From NCBI RefSeq assembly GCF_003015185.1, contig NZ_CP027860.1, forward strand, positions 4,082,501 to 4,146,500: a stretch of DNA of 64,000 nucleotides, given 5' to 3'. This document shows, piece after piece, positions 49,205-58,047 of the stretch. Each line of letters starts with the position of its first letter. The stretch's first letter is position 1. Origin of the DNA: Ahniella affigens. GTDB lineage: Bacteria; Pseudomonadota; Gammaproteobacteria; Xanthomonadales; Ahniellaceae. The translations under genes and the position numbers were made by a program. The notes under the pieces were generated by a model. That model saw nothing but the letters and a program-made list of their open reading frames with translations, made no database searches and was not told the DNA's origin.

Positions 49205-50107
49205 TTACGCAACCTTACTCCATCTTACGACGGCATCGGCAAGCTCATCTGCGGAATCCACCATTTCGACATCAACTTGCTGCGCTCGCAAAGCGGATGA
49301 AGTCAGCTTGATCTCGTTATCGATATCTTCTTTATGCTTCCCTACCGACAGAGGTCTGAGCACGAATGTTCTCAGATTGAGCTGGGGTTCAGCGGATTTC
49401 AGAAGCACCATGTTACGGAGCGTCCGAAGTAAATGTTTTGCCACAGAATCGACTGTCGAATACGCATTGATGATATCACCTGCCCGACCACTAGTTCTAT
49501 CGTAAAGTGGCAACCTGATTTGCTCAAATCCTCCAAGACCAAAATTCAGTCTAATCGGCTCATCAGAAAGCATCTTCGAGAAACGTACCGGATCTCTGGC
49601 CAAGAGCAGAGTTCTGACTCTGGAGTGAAGGTTGGACTGAAACCCAGGCGCCATGTGGACGATCGACGGAGCGCTACTGCGAACCGCTAAGCCACGAACT
49701 TGCAAATTGCTTTCTCTCAGCTTAACCAGACTATGGAATGTTCGACTAAGCACTTCGTTCCTATCCATTCCGCGAACTCTGAAAGGTCGCCCAAATTCCA
49801 CGCACTCGCTTATGGGAGGCAATCTTGGATCCCACCTCTCGAGCTTCAAGCTGGCCTCTACGGATGACAGGAGCCGTTCAAAAGACAAAAAATCAATAGC
49901 ATCCCCATAAAGGCACTTAAGTCCGGCCAGACCATCAACAAACTTGCATTCAACGCGCCCTCCGTGTGCAACAACTGCAACTCCCACATTGATCCGGTCA
50001 CCTGCATTTGGAAATGGCAGTAACCGAACGGCAAAGGCTCTCGCCGAAGTAACCTTGACACTGGAAGGCCCGCCACCTTCCATCGGCGCAATCTTTTCTT
50101 GTCTCAT
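49205..50107 (-). CDS. DUF3037-like protein paired with a HipA-like kinase
   Basis: 300 residues. The N-terminal segment ARAFAVRLLPFPNAGDRINV followed by GVAVVAHGGRVECKF is the pattern of DUF3037 proteins (VRxxPdxxRgexxNvGvvl). The remainder is helical with no further motif. The ATG follows the stop of the HipA-like gene by 3 bases, so the two form an operon; DUF3037 and HipA_2-type genes are known to be neighbours in many genomes (recalled), but their joint role is undescribed as far as I know. Likely cytoplasmic. Codon use is more AT-rich than in the core genes. Confidence 0.75.
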   Translation of the reverse strand: MRQEKIAPMEGGGPSSVKVTSARAFAVRLLPFPNAGDRINVGVAVVAHGGRVECKFVDGLAGLKCLYGDAIDFLSFERLLSSVEASLKLERWDPRLPPISECVEFGRPFRVRGMDRNEVLSRTFHSLVKLRESNLQVRGLAVRSSAPSIVHMAPGFQSNLHSRVRTLLLARDPVRFSKMLSDEPIRLNFGLGGFEQIRLPLYDRTSGRAGDIINAYSTVDSVAKHLLRTLRNMVLLKSAEPQLNLRTFVLRPLSVGKHKEDIDNEIKLTSSALRAQQVDVEMVDSADELADAVVRWSKVA

Positions 50108-50110
50108 GAC

Positions 50111-51013
50111 TCAAGCCACGAGACCAAATCTACTGGCGGCGTGATCCAACTCCATTCGATCAAGCAAGAATTTATTCACAGCGTCGATCTCCGGCTTAGC
50201 CAATTCGTTTTCCACAAGCACCGCCAACCTTGTAAGAGTGGCGGGCAAGACAGCTTGGGCGCGATCATAGTATGCAAGTGCACGACTCCCCAAGCTAGCA
50301 GCTTGATTCATAGCTAGGCAAATGTTCATCAATTTGTTGGCGTAAAGGGAGCGCCCGTCTAGCGACTGAGGTGTCCATGCGTTACCACCAAGACATTGGT
50401 CATGATCTATAAGAACAAAGCCCGAGTCTTTCGAGCCCAAGATGTTTCCGATATTGCGATCAACATTCGCAACAAGGTCGTCGAATGCAATGACATCTGC
50501 CAGAATCCCTGCACTTTCAAGCTCCGCAAGAATATCTTTCAGTATCCTAGCCCTAAGGTCGGGAAATCGCTCAAATGCGTCCCAGTTGTAACGCGCCTTC
50601 GTAGACTTTTCGTTGACTAGCTGAGACCACCATGCGAGACATTCACCCTTCAATTGGGGACGTCTTTTCCAAAGAGGCAGGTCGGGTGCAGCCCGCTTAG
50701 TGATTTTGATGATCCCAAATCGCGGAGGCATCGGCATCTTAAGAACCTCTGCCACATGGCTGCCGATTAGCTCGTTGACAATACCTCTGTTCGGCCCTGA
50801 AGCGTTAAGCGCTGCCACCTTCACTACGCACAAGATCGGGCTCTCTGATGCGGCCGGAAGCAAATGCGCACGATGAGTATCTCCTTGTGACTTTTCCAAA
50901 GCATCAGGAGACTCAATGTTCAAGTAACATGATTCAGAAAGGATTTCAGCAGGCATAAGGCTTCCCACAGCTCTCATTTTCCATCGCTTCTCTTTGCATT
51001 CATCAAACCCCAT
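50111..51013 (-). CDS. HipA_2-like kinase domain protein
   Basis: 300 residues; ATG at 51013, or the alternative ATG at 50977 (MRAVGSLMPAEIL), which fits the family better. Kinase-like features: ILCVVKVAALNASGPNRGIV (Lys and Asn of the ATP site), NELIGSHVAEVLKMPMPP, DDLVANVDRNIGNILGSKD (catalytic Asp and downstream Asn) and FVLIDHDQCL (Asp of the metal site). HipA phosphorylates glutamyl-tRNA synthetase; the target of this shorter HipA_2 branch is not known to me. No HipB-type HTH antitoxin is adjacent; the partner is the DUF3037-like gene. First gene of the pair. Confidence 0.78.
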   Translation of the reverse strand: MGFDECKEKRWKMRAVGSLMPAEILSESCYLNIESPDALEKSQGDTHRAHLLPAASESPILCVVKVAALNASGPNRGIVNELIGSHVAEVLKMPMPPRFGIIKITKRAAPDLPLWKRRPQLKGECLAWWSQLVNEKSTKARYNWDAFERFPDLRARILKDILAELESAGILADVIAFDDLVANVDRNIGNILGSKDSGFVLIDHDQCLGGNAWTPQSLDGRSLYANKLMNICLAMNQAASLGSRALAYYDRAQAVLPATLTRLAVLVENELAKPEIDAVNKFLLDRMELDHAASRFGLVA

Positions 51014-51484
51014 GCTTCGTCATTCTAGCCTCAAAATTCGCCTATACCGACTGCTTTACTAGGCTCGCGACAAACCCAAAATCCGGTGATTCGACAGATG
51101 CGGACGTCTTTGAATGTGAGTCCCTGGCAGCGGTGCTTCGCTAACGTTGCGAATTGTTCCTGACCAAGGCGAGTTCATGCCAAACACCTCTCAACTCAAC
51201 GTTCGCAGCCTCGTTCTAGAGATGCTTAATCTCTTCATAGCTCCTTCGGCAGAGCAATGAAGAGAATAGGACAAAGGTCTCGACAAAGGGCACTTGACCT
51301 AGTATCGGTACAAACAAAGTTATCATATTTGTCAGTTCCGTTTCGGCAAATGGAGCAGACTGCATCCCCCATTGAAAATATTTCTGGAACGAAGTTCGGA
51401 GGGATATTGGCATACATCATTCACATGCCCTGCATGGTTTGCCTTGTGCGGCGCCTGGCCAGTGGTGATTTGTATCCAGGACCC
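51014..51484. other. Gap with only doubtful small frames
   Basis: Several frames of 60-99 codons overlap here. One on the minus strand (51235-51420) contains CSICRNGTDKYDN and LCRDLC, a spacing that recalls ClpX-type zinc fingers, but it has no convincing ribosome site. No repeat family was recognised. Confidence 0.35.
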
Positions 51485-51739
51485 CTACTCCTTAGTCTCT
51501 TTGGCAGCCTTGATAGCTGCCTCCAGCGCTTTCACGCTTGTGCACAGAGTGGCTAGGTCCTCCCATTTAAGCTTTACACCCTTGGCTTTCGTCGTCTTTC
51601 CTTTGCACCATACAAGCCCTGTCATTGTTGCGTAGCAATCTCCAACTTGAGCCTTCCCGTCCGGGCTACGAACCTCGAGCTCGATTCCGCTTTGCTTGAC
51701 TTGCATTTCCACATCAAATGATTTGATCCACACTTTCAT
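51485..51739 (-). CDS. Small hypothetical protein
   Basis: 84 residues with GGAGG 7 bases before ATG 51739. The sequence MKVWIKSFDVEMQVKQSGIE, then LEVRSPDGKAQVGDCYAT and TGLVWCKGKTTKAKGVKL is beta-rich, ending in a helix (VKALEAAIKAAKETKE). No signal peptide. Family unknown. It lies within the island between the HipA-like operon and the HsdS-like gene, on the same strand, and is preceded by about 110 bases of non-coding DNA. Confidence 0.65.
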   Translation of the reverse strand: MKVWIKSFDVEMQVKQSGIELEVRSPDGKAQVGDCYATMTGLVWCKGKTTKAKGVKLKWEDLATLCTSVKALEAAIKAAKETKE

Positions 51740-51847
51740 TTTTGAGTCCTCCGTTGGCTTCCTATGAATCCGAATTGCGTTTACCGCTTACTGTTTCCCA
51801 GTTTCCGGCGATCTGAACTAGCGATCGACATGCCTAAGAGTGTTCTC

Positions 51848-52633
51848 TTATATGCCGAAGTACTTTACAACAAGGTTGAATCCTTCCAAGTCCTTTGCCG
51901 AAATCTCCCGCTCCGAGTTCACTAATCGACCAGCATGAACTGCTTCATTTCTATTTCTCTGAAGCTCTACCAACTGACTTATAGGAAACCCTGTTTGCTG
52001 ATCGAGCTGAAGCACCCGAACGTAGTCCAAGAGCTTGTTTAGCCCCAGTGATCGGTCGTTCTCGAGATGTGACGGGCTCACCCCTTGCTCAATAAGCATC
52101 TGGTAGAGAATGACTTCACAGATTGCTCCGGCGAGTATTGCTGCAGTTCGATATCTATGGTTCCTGGTATTTAGCAGATAGTCGTTGTGTAGTTCGCCGA
52201 TGAGTCGGGAGAACGGATTGTTCAATTTGACCACCGAGAACTCCTTTGCGGGACGAATGCGCGTTACCCGGGTTGGCAAAGGAATCGGAAGATCCATTAG
52301 AGTGGACTTCGGCACGCGAAGAAAGACCAAACCGTTTGCGCGCGCAACCAAGTACTCAGCTACGGGCTGTTGGGACAAGAACCAGAACAAATAGTGTGGA
52401 GTGATTTTGTGTTGCGCCGCAAACTCGTTCAGCGGCAGCGGAGCCGAGAACCCTTTGTGAGGGGTATCTTTCTCCAGAATCTTTATCCGGAGCTGCCGGT
52501 CACCTGATGCCATCACGACTAGCACACCTGCGGGAATCGTGTGGCCGGATCGAATGGGCTCAGTCAGCGCTTTCAGCGGCACGCGTTTGTTCTTAGCGAA
52601 CTTGCGATCCAAAAAGGAGTTAAGCGTATCCAT
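51848..52633 (-). CDS. HsdS-like target-recognition domain fused to a HEPN-like domain
   Basis: 261 residues. Residues about 20-125 read like a half type I restriction specificity subunit: RSGHTIPAGVLVVMASGD, PHYLFWFLSQQPVAEYLVAR, NGLVFLRVPKSTLMDLPIPL. Residues about 140-261 are helical, with AAILAGAICEVILYQMLIEQ and LVELQRNRNEAVHAGR; R228-N-E-A-V-H233 is an R-x4-H HEPN-type motif like that of DUF4145/HEPN domains. No HsdM or HsdR gene is adjacent. The fusion could couple sequence recognition to an RNase-like or binding helix bundle, but this is inference. Same strand as the neighbours. Confidence 0.6.
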   Translation of the reverse strand: MDTLNSFLDRKFAKNKRVPLKALTEPIRSGHTIPAGVLVVMASGDRQLRIKILEKDTPHKGFSAPLPLNEFAAQHKITPHYLFWFLSQQPVAEYLVARANGLVFLRVPKSTLMDLPIPLPTRVTRIRPAKEFSVVKLNNPFSRLIGELHNDYLLNTRNHRYRTAAILAGAICEVILYQMLIEQGVSPSHLENDRSLGLNKLLDYVRVLQLDQQTGFPISQLVELQRNRNEAVHAGRLVNSEREISAKDLEGFNLVVKYFGI

Positions 52634-52737
52634 GGCGCCAGGCTATCTTGTCCGTTCTTTGGCATGTAGGCCGCCGACTGCTTCTCTTGGTGCAAAGAGG
52701 GTGGGCAGCTGCTTTCATGACCGCGAGTGTCTGCTCA

Positions 52738-53511
52738 TCAGTGTATGCAGCCTAGGTAATTGACGCCGAACCTAGAATTTGCGAAGCCCGACAGCCTGCC
52801 TGAACAGCTTGGTGCTATATAGAGGCCGGCGCCTTCTAAACTGAAATAGGGATTCGCTGGATCATCTCGTGGGGGTGAAAATCCGTCGATGTATTGATTG
52901 CGACCCATTAGGGCGTACCGTAGTGAAGCCCAGAGCTCGAAGCCCAACTCAACCATAGTGCTAGGCTCGTATCCAAAAGAGCCGCCGGCGCGAACAAGTT
53001 TTCGTACGATGCCCATTTCCTCCAGAAGCATCCCTCCAAGCGCATGGGCTGCGTGGTCAGCTACTTGAATCCCACAGACGCTTCTGGAGTCGCAGTTTGC
53101 GAATAGGGTAACTCCGCGTTCGCCTAGGCTATTCGCTTCTTTCGCATCAACGCGAATTCCTTGGTCCAGATATACTGTATGCTGTTCTTGGGAAAGCAGG
53201 CCTGCATCGAGCAATTGAACTATTAGTCTCGCGCAGTAGTCTCCCAGCCTCGCGCGATCGCTGCTTGGAGCGACTACCAATCCCAAATTTGATTGACTGA
53301 GAATTCTCGCGACCACATTGCGCTGAGCAAGGCCTAGTTCGTTACCAAGCTTAATGCTGCTGCTTTTGTACTCATGTGTCTGTGGATCTAGCCCAAGTTG
53401 GCTCCATTGTTCCGACACCAAAACCGTAAGATTCTCTTTAGAAACGACCAACGCCCCAACAATGAAGCCGCCAGCGTCGCGGATCGTTTCATCGAAGTAG
53501 CAAAATGCCAT
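52738..53511 (-). CDS. DUF3800-like protein (RNase H-fold candidate)
   Basis: 257 residues from ATG at 53511; a TTG at 53529 is also in frame. The start AFCYFDETIRDAGGFIVGAL fits the DUF3800 opening (YxDExG...). Acidic residues at the expected positions: Asp7, Glu47 (HEYKS), Asp116 (YLDQG) and Asp152 (GIQVADHAAHA), the last being the family's QxADxxA motif. DUF3800 proteins are thought to adopt an RNase H-like fold and occur often in defence islands; activity is unproven here. Upstream end of the minus-strand island. Confidence 0.7.
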   Translation of the reverse strand: MAFCYFDETIRDAGGFIVGALVVSKENLTVLVSEQWSQLGLDPQTHEYKSSSIKLGNELGLAQRNVVARILSQSNLGLVVAPSSDRARLGDYCARLIVQLLDAGLLSQEQHTVYLDQGIRVDAKEANSLGERGVTLFANCDSRSVCGIQVADHAAHALGGMLLEEMGIVRKLVRAGGSFGYEPSTMVELGFELWASLRYALMGRNQYIDGFSPPRDDPANPYFSLEGAGLYIAPSCSGRLSGFANSRFGVNYLGCIH

Positions 53512-53800
53512 CTGACTGGACCTAGCCAAGCCTACATACGACGACTTAGGGATGAGGCCAGGGTGTCAAACACCCAAAGCCGAAACGCGCGTGACTGTTC
53601 ATTGGGTTCCCTCCAAGTATGCATTCATAGTCGATCGTCAAATCTGCGGTAGCTGGCATCTGGACCAGCACCGGGTCTGTCGGAACCTACATCACAACTC
53701 GGTTGCGTGCAATCTAGAGCAGTGTTGACAAGGGGGCCTACTAAGGATTCGACTAGGTACTCGGATTCAATAGCTTCATCTACATTTCCGGACAAAGGCA

Positions 53801-53828
53801 AAAACCCCGCCTCTCGGCGGGGTTTTTT
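53801..53828 (-). terminator. Intrinsic terminator of the cytochrome oxidase operon
   Basis: CCCCGCC / GGCGGGG stem with a 4-base loop, flanked by A4 on one side and T6 on the other, so it can work in both directions. It lies about 26 bases after the ctaE stop. Confidence 0.92.
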
Positions 53829-53853
53829 CACAACACCACAAGCCCAACCAGGC

Positions 53854-54732
53854 CTACAGCACGTAAACAAACAAAAACAACCCCAACCAAACCACGTCCA
53901 CAAAGTGCCAATACCACGCCACCGCTTCAAACCCAAAATGCTGGTCTTTGCTGAAGTGGCCTTTAGCGCAGCGGAACCAGATGATGAGGAGCATGATGGT
54001 GCCGAGGGTCACGTGCATGCCGTGGAAGCCGGTCAGCATGAAGAAGGTGCTGCCGTAGATGCCGGAGCCGAGCGTTAGGCCGAGTTCGTGGTACGCGTGG
54101 GCGTACTCGGTGCCTTGGTAGTACAGGAAGAGCACGCCGAGGGCGACGGTGGCGCCGAGCCACACGAGGAGCTTGGTGCGTTGGCCGGCGATCAGGGCGT
54201 GATGGGCGATCGTGATCGTGATGCCGGAGGTCAGCAGGATCAGGGTGTTGAGCAGCGGCAAGCCCCAGGCTGGGATGGTTTCGAATGCGCCGCCCACGTT
54301 GGCGGGGCCGTTCGTCGGCCATGCGGCGGTGTAACCGGGGTACAGGAACTGATTGGTCAGGTCGCCGGAGCCTTCGCCACCCAACCATGGCACGCTGAAC
54401 ATGCGGGTGTAGAACAGGGCGCCGAAGAACGCGGCAAAGAACATGACTTCGGAGAAGATGAACCAGATCATGCCCATGCGGAAGCTGATATCGACCTGGC
54501 GGTTGTAGAAGCCCTTGACCGATTCGCGGATGACGTCGCCAAACCAGCCGAACAGCATCAGGATCATGGCGGCGAGGCCGGCCCACAGGATCGGTTTGCC
54601 GATCGCGTGGTGGTTCAGGGTCAATGAGGCCCCGATCATGGTGGTGAACAGTCCCAACGTGGCGATGATCGGCCAGCGGCTGCCATGCGGCACGTAGTAG
54701 ATGTTCGGATCGTGGGTTTCGGTGTGGGCCAT
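53854..54732 (-). CDS. ctaE: Cytochrome c oxidase subunit III
   Basis: 292 residues from ATG at 54732 (GGGGAAA upstream); an ATG at 54744, overlapping the ctaG stop, is in frame. Seven membrane spans as in subunit III. Conserved parts: MGMIWFIFSEVMFFAAFFGA with the membrane Glu, LLNTLILLTSGITITIAHHA, and the C-terminal GFHGMHVTLGT, AVAWYWHFVDVVWLGLF. Part of the aa3-type terminal oxidase of aerobic respiration. Last gene of the operon, just before the terminator. Confidence 0.97.
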   Translation of the reverse strand: MAHTETHDPNIYYVPHGSRWPIIATLGLFTTMIGASLTLNHHAIGKPILWAGLAAMILMLFGWFGDVIRESVKGFYNRQVDISFRMGMIWFIFSEVMFFAAFFGALFYTRMFSVPWLGGEGSGDLTNQFLYPGYTAAWPTNGPANVGGAFETIPAWGLPLLNTLILLTSGITITIAHHALIAGQRTKLLVWLGATVALGVLFLYYQGTEYAHAYHELGLTLGSGIYGSTFFMLTGFHGMHVTLGTIMLLIIWFRCAKGHFSKDQHFGFEAVAWYWHFVDVVWLGLFLFVYVL

Positions 54733-54743
54733 AGGTTTCCCCA

Positions 54744-55319
54744 TCAGGATTTTGGTGTGCCGGCTACCGGGTCGTTGCCCGCGTAGTTGGACACAGGGTT
54801 GAACACATATCGAAAGGTGATTGTCTCGACCGATTCCGGCAGCTGGTCATTGATCATGAACCGCACCGGCATCTCGCGCGACTGCCCAGCCTCTAAGTGC
54901 TGCTGGGTGAAACAGAAACACTCGGTCTTGGCCAGATACGCCGCGCTCTCGCCGGGCGCGGTCGAAAAAATGGCCTGACCGTTCATGCCAAAGGCGCCCA
55001 GATTGCGCGCCACAAATTTGGCCGTGGCGGGCTTGCAGGTTTCGATTTCCATCGCGCTGTGCTCGGCAGTGAGCTGCCAGGGCAGGTTCGCATCGACGCT
55101 GGTATCGAACTCGATGCGGATCTTGCGCGACTTGGCGCCGTCGGCACAGACGGGATTGGCGACCGCTTCCATCGTCGGCTTGATGCCGAGAATCTGCTCG
55201 CACAGCACGTCGTAAAACGGCACCAACGCCCAGCCAAACCCGAACGCGAGCACGGTTGCCAGCAGGCCCCATTTGAGGACCCGCCGATTCGCTTGCGCGC
55301 GCTCAGTTACCAGGCTCAT
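54744..55319 (-). CDS. ctaG: Cytochrome c oxidase assembly protein CtaG (Cox11)
   Basis: 191 residues. One N-terminal membrane span (LLATVLAFGFGWALVPFYDV) and a periplasmic copper-binding domain with the motif ECFCFTQQHLEAGQ (CFCF copper site). Delivers copper to the CuB site of subunit I. The start overlaps the stop of the small gene upstream (ATGA) and its stop overlaps a possible ctaE start. Confidence 0.97.
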   Translation of the reverse strand: MSLVTERAQANRRVLKWGLLATVLAFGFGWALVPFYDVLCEQILGIKPTMEAVANPVCADGAKSRKIRIEFDTSVDANLPWQLTAEHSAMEIETCKPATAKFVARNLGAFGMNGQAIFSTAPGESAAYLAKTECFCFTQQHLEAGQSREMPVRFMINDQLPESVETITFRYVFNPVSNYAGNDPVAGTPKS

Positions 55320-55429
55320 CGGCCAAGAATCCCGCTGAGCCAGAACGCGGCATAGATACCCACCACCACCACACCCAAGAGGAGTGCGGTGCGGCGGGCT
55401 TTGCGTTGGCGCTGCTCGAGCTCAGTCAT
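55316..55429 (-). CDS. Small membrane protein of the cox operon (assembly protein)
   Basis: 37 residues starting MTELEQRQRKARRTALLLGV, with one membrane span (LLLGVVVVGIYAAFWLSGIL). It lies 7 bases after ctaD and overlaps ctaG by 4 bases, so it is translated within the operon. Small proteins of this type at this position are annotated as cytochrome oxidase small assembly proteins in beta- and gammaproteobacteria. Easily missed because of its size. Confidence 0.8.
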   Translation of the reverse strand: MTELEQRQRKARRTALLLGVVVVGIYAAFWLSGILGR

Positions 55430-55436
55430 GACGGGC

Positions 55437-57086
55437 TCAGTGCGTGACGTCGCCATGAGCCAGCTTGGAATCGTCGATCACGGGCGGCACGGTGAAGCTG
55501 TGGTACGGCGCTGGCGACGACACGGTCCATTCCAGACCGCGCGCGCCTTCCCACACTTGGTCGGTGGCCTTGGCGCCACGCTTGCGCACGGCGACGTCCC
55601 AGATGATGTAGGCAAACAACAGCTGGCTCAGGCCAAAGCCGAAGGCGCCGATCGTGCTGACCTGATTCCATTCCAGGAATGCAATGTTGTAGTCCGGAAT
55701 ACGGCGCGGCATGCCGGCCAAACCCAGGAAGTGCTGCGGGAAGAACAGCAGGTTGACGAAGATCGTCGACAGCCAGAAGTGAATCTTGCCCAGACCTTCG
55801 TTGTACATGTGACCCGTCCACTTCGGCAGCCAGTAGTACGCGGCGGCCATGATCGAGAAGATCGCGCCAGTAACGAGCACGTAGTGGAAGTGGGCGACGA
55901 CGAAGTACGTGTCGTGATACTGGAAGTCGGCCGGGACAATCGCGAGCATCAGGCCCGAGAAGCCACCGATCGTGAACATGATGACGAAGCCGACGGCAAA
56001 CAACATGGGCGTTTCGAAGCTCATCGAGCCGCGCCACATGGTCAGCACCCAGTTGAACACCTTGATGCCGGTTGGCACGGCGATCAGCATGGTCGCGTAC
56101 ATGAAGAACAGCTCACCACCCAGCGGCATGCCGACGGTGAACATGTGGTGCGCCCACACGATGAACGACAGGAAGGCGATCGACGCAACGGCGTACACCA
56201 TGGCCTGGTAGCCAAACAGCGGCTTGCGAGCGAAGGTCGGGATGATTTCCGAGACCACGCCGAACGCCGGCAGAATCATGATGTAGACCTCGGGGTGACC
56301 GAAGAACCAGAAGATGTGCTGGAACATCACCGGGTCGCCACCGCCAGCGGCATTGAAGAAGCTGGTGCCGAAGAACTTGTCGGTGAGCAGCATGGTGACC
56401 GCACCGGCGAGTACCGGCATCACGGCGATCAGCAGGAACGCGGTGATCAGCCAGGTCCACACGAACACCGGCATCTTCAGGAGGTCCATGCCCGGGGCGC
56501 GCATGTTGAGGATCGTGGCGATGATGTTGATCGCACCCATGATCGAGCTGATCCCCATCATGTGCACGGCGAAGATCGTGAACGCGAGGTTGTCACCGCC
56601 CTGCAGCGACAGCGGCGGGTACAGTGTCCAGCCACCGGCCGGGCCGCCACCACCAATGCCGAACAGGTACAGAATGAGCGGCAGCAGCAGTACGGTGAAC
56701 GCGAACGGCATGATCCAGAAGGACCAGTTGTTCATGCGCGGCAGCGCCATGTCGGGCGCGCCAACCATCAGCGGCACCATCCAGTTGGCGAGACCGACGA
56801 ACGCCGGCATGACGGCGCCGAAGATCATGACCAGCGCGTGCATGGTGGTCATCTGGTTGAACACTTCCGGATGCAGAATCTGCAGACCCGGTTGGAACAG
56901 CTCGGCGCGGATGAAGAGCGCCATCAGGCCGCCGACAAAGAACATGATCAGCGAGAACAACAGGTACATCGTACCGATGTCTTTGTGATTGGTGGCGTAC
57001 AGCCAGCGGTTCACAAAGCCCTTCGGCTTGTGGTCGTGGTCGTCGTGATGATCGTGCGTGTGATCGTGGGTTGCGGTGTTTGCCAT
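55437..57086 (-). CDS. ctaD: Cytochrome c oxidase subunit I
   Basis: 549 residues with a His/Asp-rich N-terminus (THDHTHDHHDDHDHK). Ligand motifs are complete: TTMHALVMIFG (heme a His), HPEVYIMILPAFG (CuB His and cross-linked Tyr), VWAHHMFTVG (CuB His pair) and VVAHFHYVLVTG (heme a3 and a His). Twelve membrane spans are expected. Catalytic subunit reducing oxygen to water with proton pumping. The N-terminal His cluster is unusual in length and might aid metal loading (inference). Confidence 0.98.
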   Translation of the reverse strand: MANTATHDHTHDHHDDHDHKPKGFVNRWLYATNHKDIGTMYLLFSLIMFFVGGLMALFIRAELFQPGLQILHPEVFNQMTTMHALVMIFGAVMPAFVGLANWMVPLMVGAPDMALPRMNNWSFWIMPFAFTVLLLPLILYLFGIGGGGPAGGWTLYPPLSLQGGDNLAFTIFAVHMMGISSIMGAINIIATILNMRAPGMDLLKMPVFVWTWLITAFLLIAVMPVLAGAVTMLLTDKFFGTSFFNAAGGGDPVMFQHIFWFFGHPEVYIMILPAFGVVSEIIPTFARKPLFGYQAMVYAVASIAFLSFIVWAHHMFTVGMPLGGELFFMYATMLIAVPTGIKVFNWVLTMWRGSMSFETPMLFAVGFVIMFTIGGFSGLMLAIVPADFQYHDTYFVVAHFHYVLVTGAIFSIMAAAYYWLPKWTGHMYNEGLGKIHFWLSTIFVNLLFFPQHFLGLAGMPRRIPDYNIAFLEWNQVSTIGAFGFGLSQLLFAYIIWDVAVRKRGAKATDQVWEGARGLEWTVSSPAPYHSFTVPPVIDDSKLAHGDVTH

Positions 57087-57100
57087 GATTCAATCCTCAA

Positions 57101-58033
57101 TCAGTTTGCCGTCGGCGCAGCAGCGCCGAGGTTGGCTGCAGGCGCGGCAGGCGCAGCAGCAGCGACCGTGGCAGCCGGCGCTTCAGCGCCCGCAGCGGCC
57201 AGGGCGGTGTTTTCCGGCAGCTTGTAGCCCGGTTGCGCCGCGAGCCATTGTTCGAACTCAGCCTTGGGCTTGAATTCGACGACGATCGGCATGAAGCCGT
57301 GGTCCTTGCCGCACAGTTCGGCGCACTGGCCACGATAGATGCCCGGCTCTTTCACTTCGGTCCAGGCTTGGTTGATCTTGCCGGGGATGGCGTCTTGCTT
57401 CCAACCCAGGTTTGGCACCCACCACGCATGGATCACGTCTTCGGCGGTCAGCACGAAGCGGATCTTGGTGTCGGTCGGCAGCACGAGCGGGCGATCGACT
57501 TCGAGCAAGTAGTTCGGCACGGTAGCCGGATCAATGCCCGAATGCAGCTGGCGGGCTTCGTCGCTGGTGCGGGCCAGCGAGCTCATAAAGCCGACGCCTT
57601 TATCGACGTACTCGTAGCGCCACTTCCATTGGTAGCCGGTGACCTTGACGGTCATTTCTGACTGGCGCGTGTCGGCCATATTGATCAGCACCTTGGTGGC
57701 CGGCCAGGCCATGGCGACGAGGATCAAGCACGGCACGGCGGTCAGCACAATTTCGACTTTGTCGTTGTGATGCCATTTCTCGGCGACCGCGCCTTTGGAC
57801 TTGCGGAAGCGGAACATGGCGACCGCCATCATGCCGAACACGATGATGCCGATCACGACGCAGATGTACAGCACGATCATGTGCAGGTCGAACACGGCTT
57901 TCGATGTGTCTGTGACACCCGGCGTCATGTTCAGCTGCCATTTCTGCGGATCCGCCGCGAAGGCGGCGCCTGTGAGCAGCGTGGCGGCGAGACTCGCAGC
58001 CAGGAGACCCATTCGTTGCCATGTTGACTTCAT
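57101..58033 (-). CDS. coxB: Cytochrome c oxidase subunit II
   Basis: 310 residues from ATG at 58033 with AGAGGA about 7 bases upstream; the frame is open to 58192 but that overlaps the upstream gene. Signal peptide LLAASLAATLLTGAAFA, two membrane spans (LYICVVIGIIVFGMMAVAMF; VLTAVPCLILVAMAWPA), then a periplasmic cupredoxin domain with GQCAELCGKDHGFMP, the CuA site. The C-terminal 40 residues are Ala/Pro-rich (PAATVAAAAPAAPAANLGAA), a lineage-specific tail. Accepts electrons from cytochrome c. Confidence 0.97.
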   Translation of the reverse strand: MKSTWQRMGLLAASLAATLLTGAAFAADPQKWQLNMTPGVTDTSKAVFDLHMIVLYICVVIGIIVFGMMAVAMFRFRKSKGAVAEKWHHNDKVEIVLTAVPCLILVAMAWPATKVLINMADTRQSEMTVKVTGYQWKWRYEYVDKGVGFMSSLARTSDEARQLHSGIDPATVPNYLLEVDRPLVLPTDTKIRFVLTAEDVIHAWWVPNLGWKQDAIPGKINQAWTEVKEPGIYRGQCAELCGKDHGFMPIVVEFKPKAEFEQWLAAQPGYKLPENTALAAAGAEAPAATVAAAAPAAPAANLGAAAPTAN

Positions 58034-58047
58034 TCGCTTGTCCTCTT

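Noticed and set aside
51235-51420. Small Cys-containing minus-strand frame resembling a ClpX-type zinc finger
   Set aside because: Cysteine spacing only partly fits, no ribosome site and overlapping plus-strand frames; kept as a note in the intergenic entry.
51848-53511. Complete type I restriction-modification locus
   Set aside because: Only a single HsdS-like half domain is seen; no methyltransferase or helicase/nuclease subunit in the window.
55389-57227. A 612-codon plus-strand open frame opposite ctaD
   Set aside because: It mirrors ctaD/coxB in antisense; composition is His/Arg/Asp-rich with no fold signal, while the minus strand encodes complete subunit I with all ligands.
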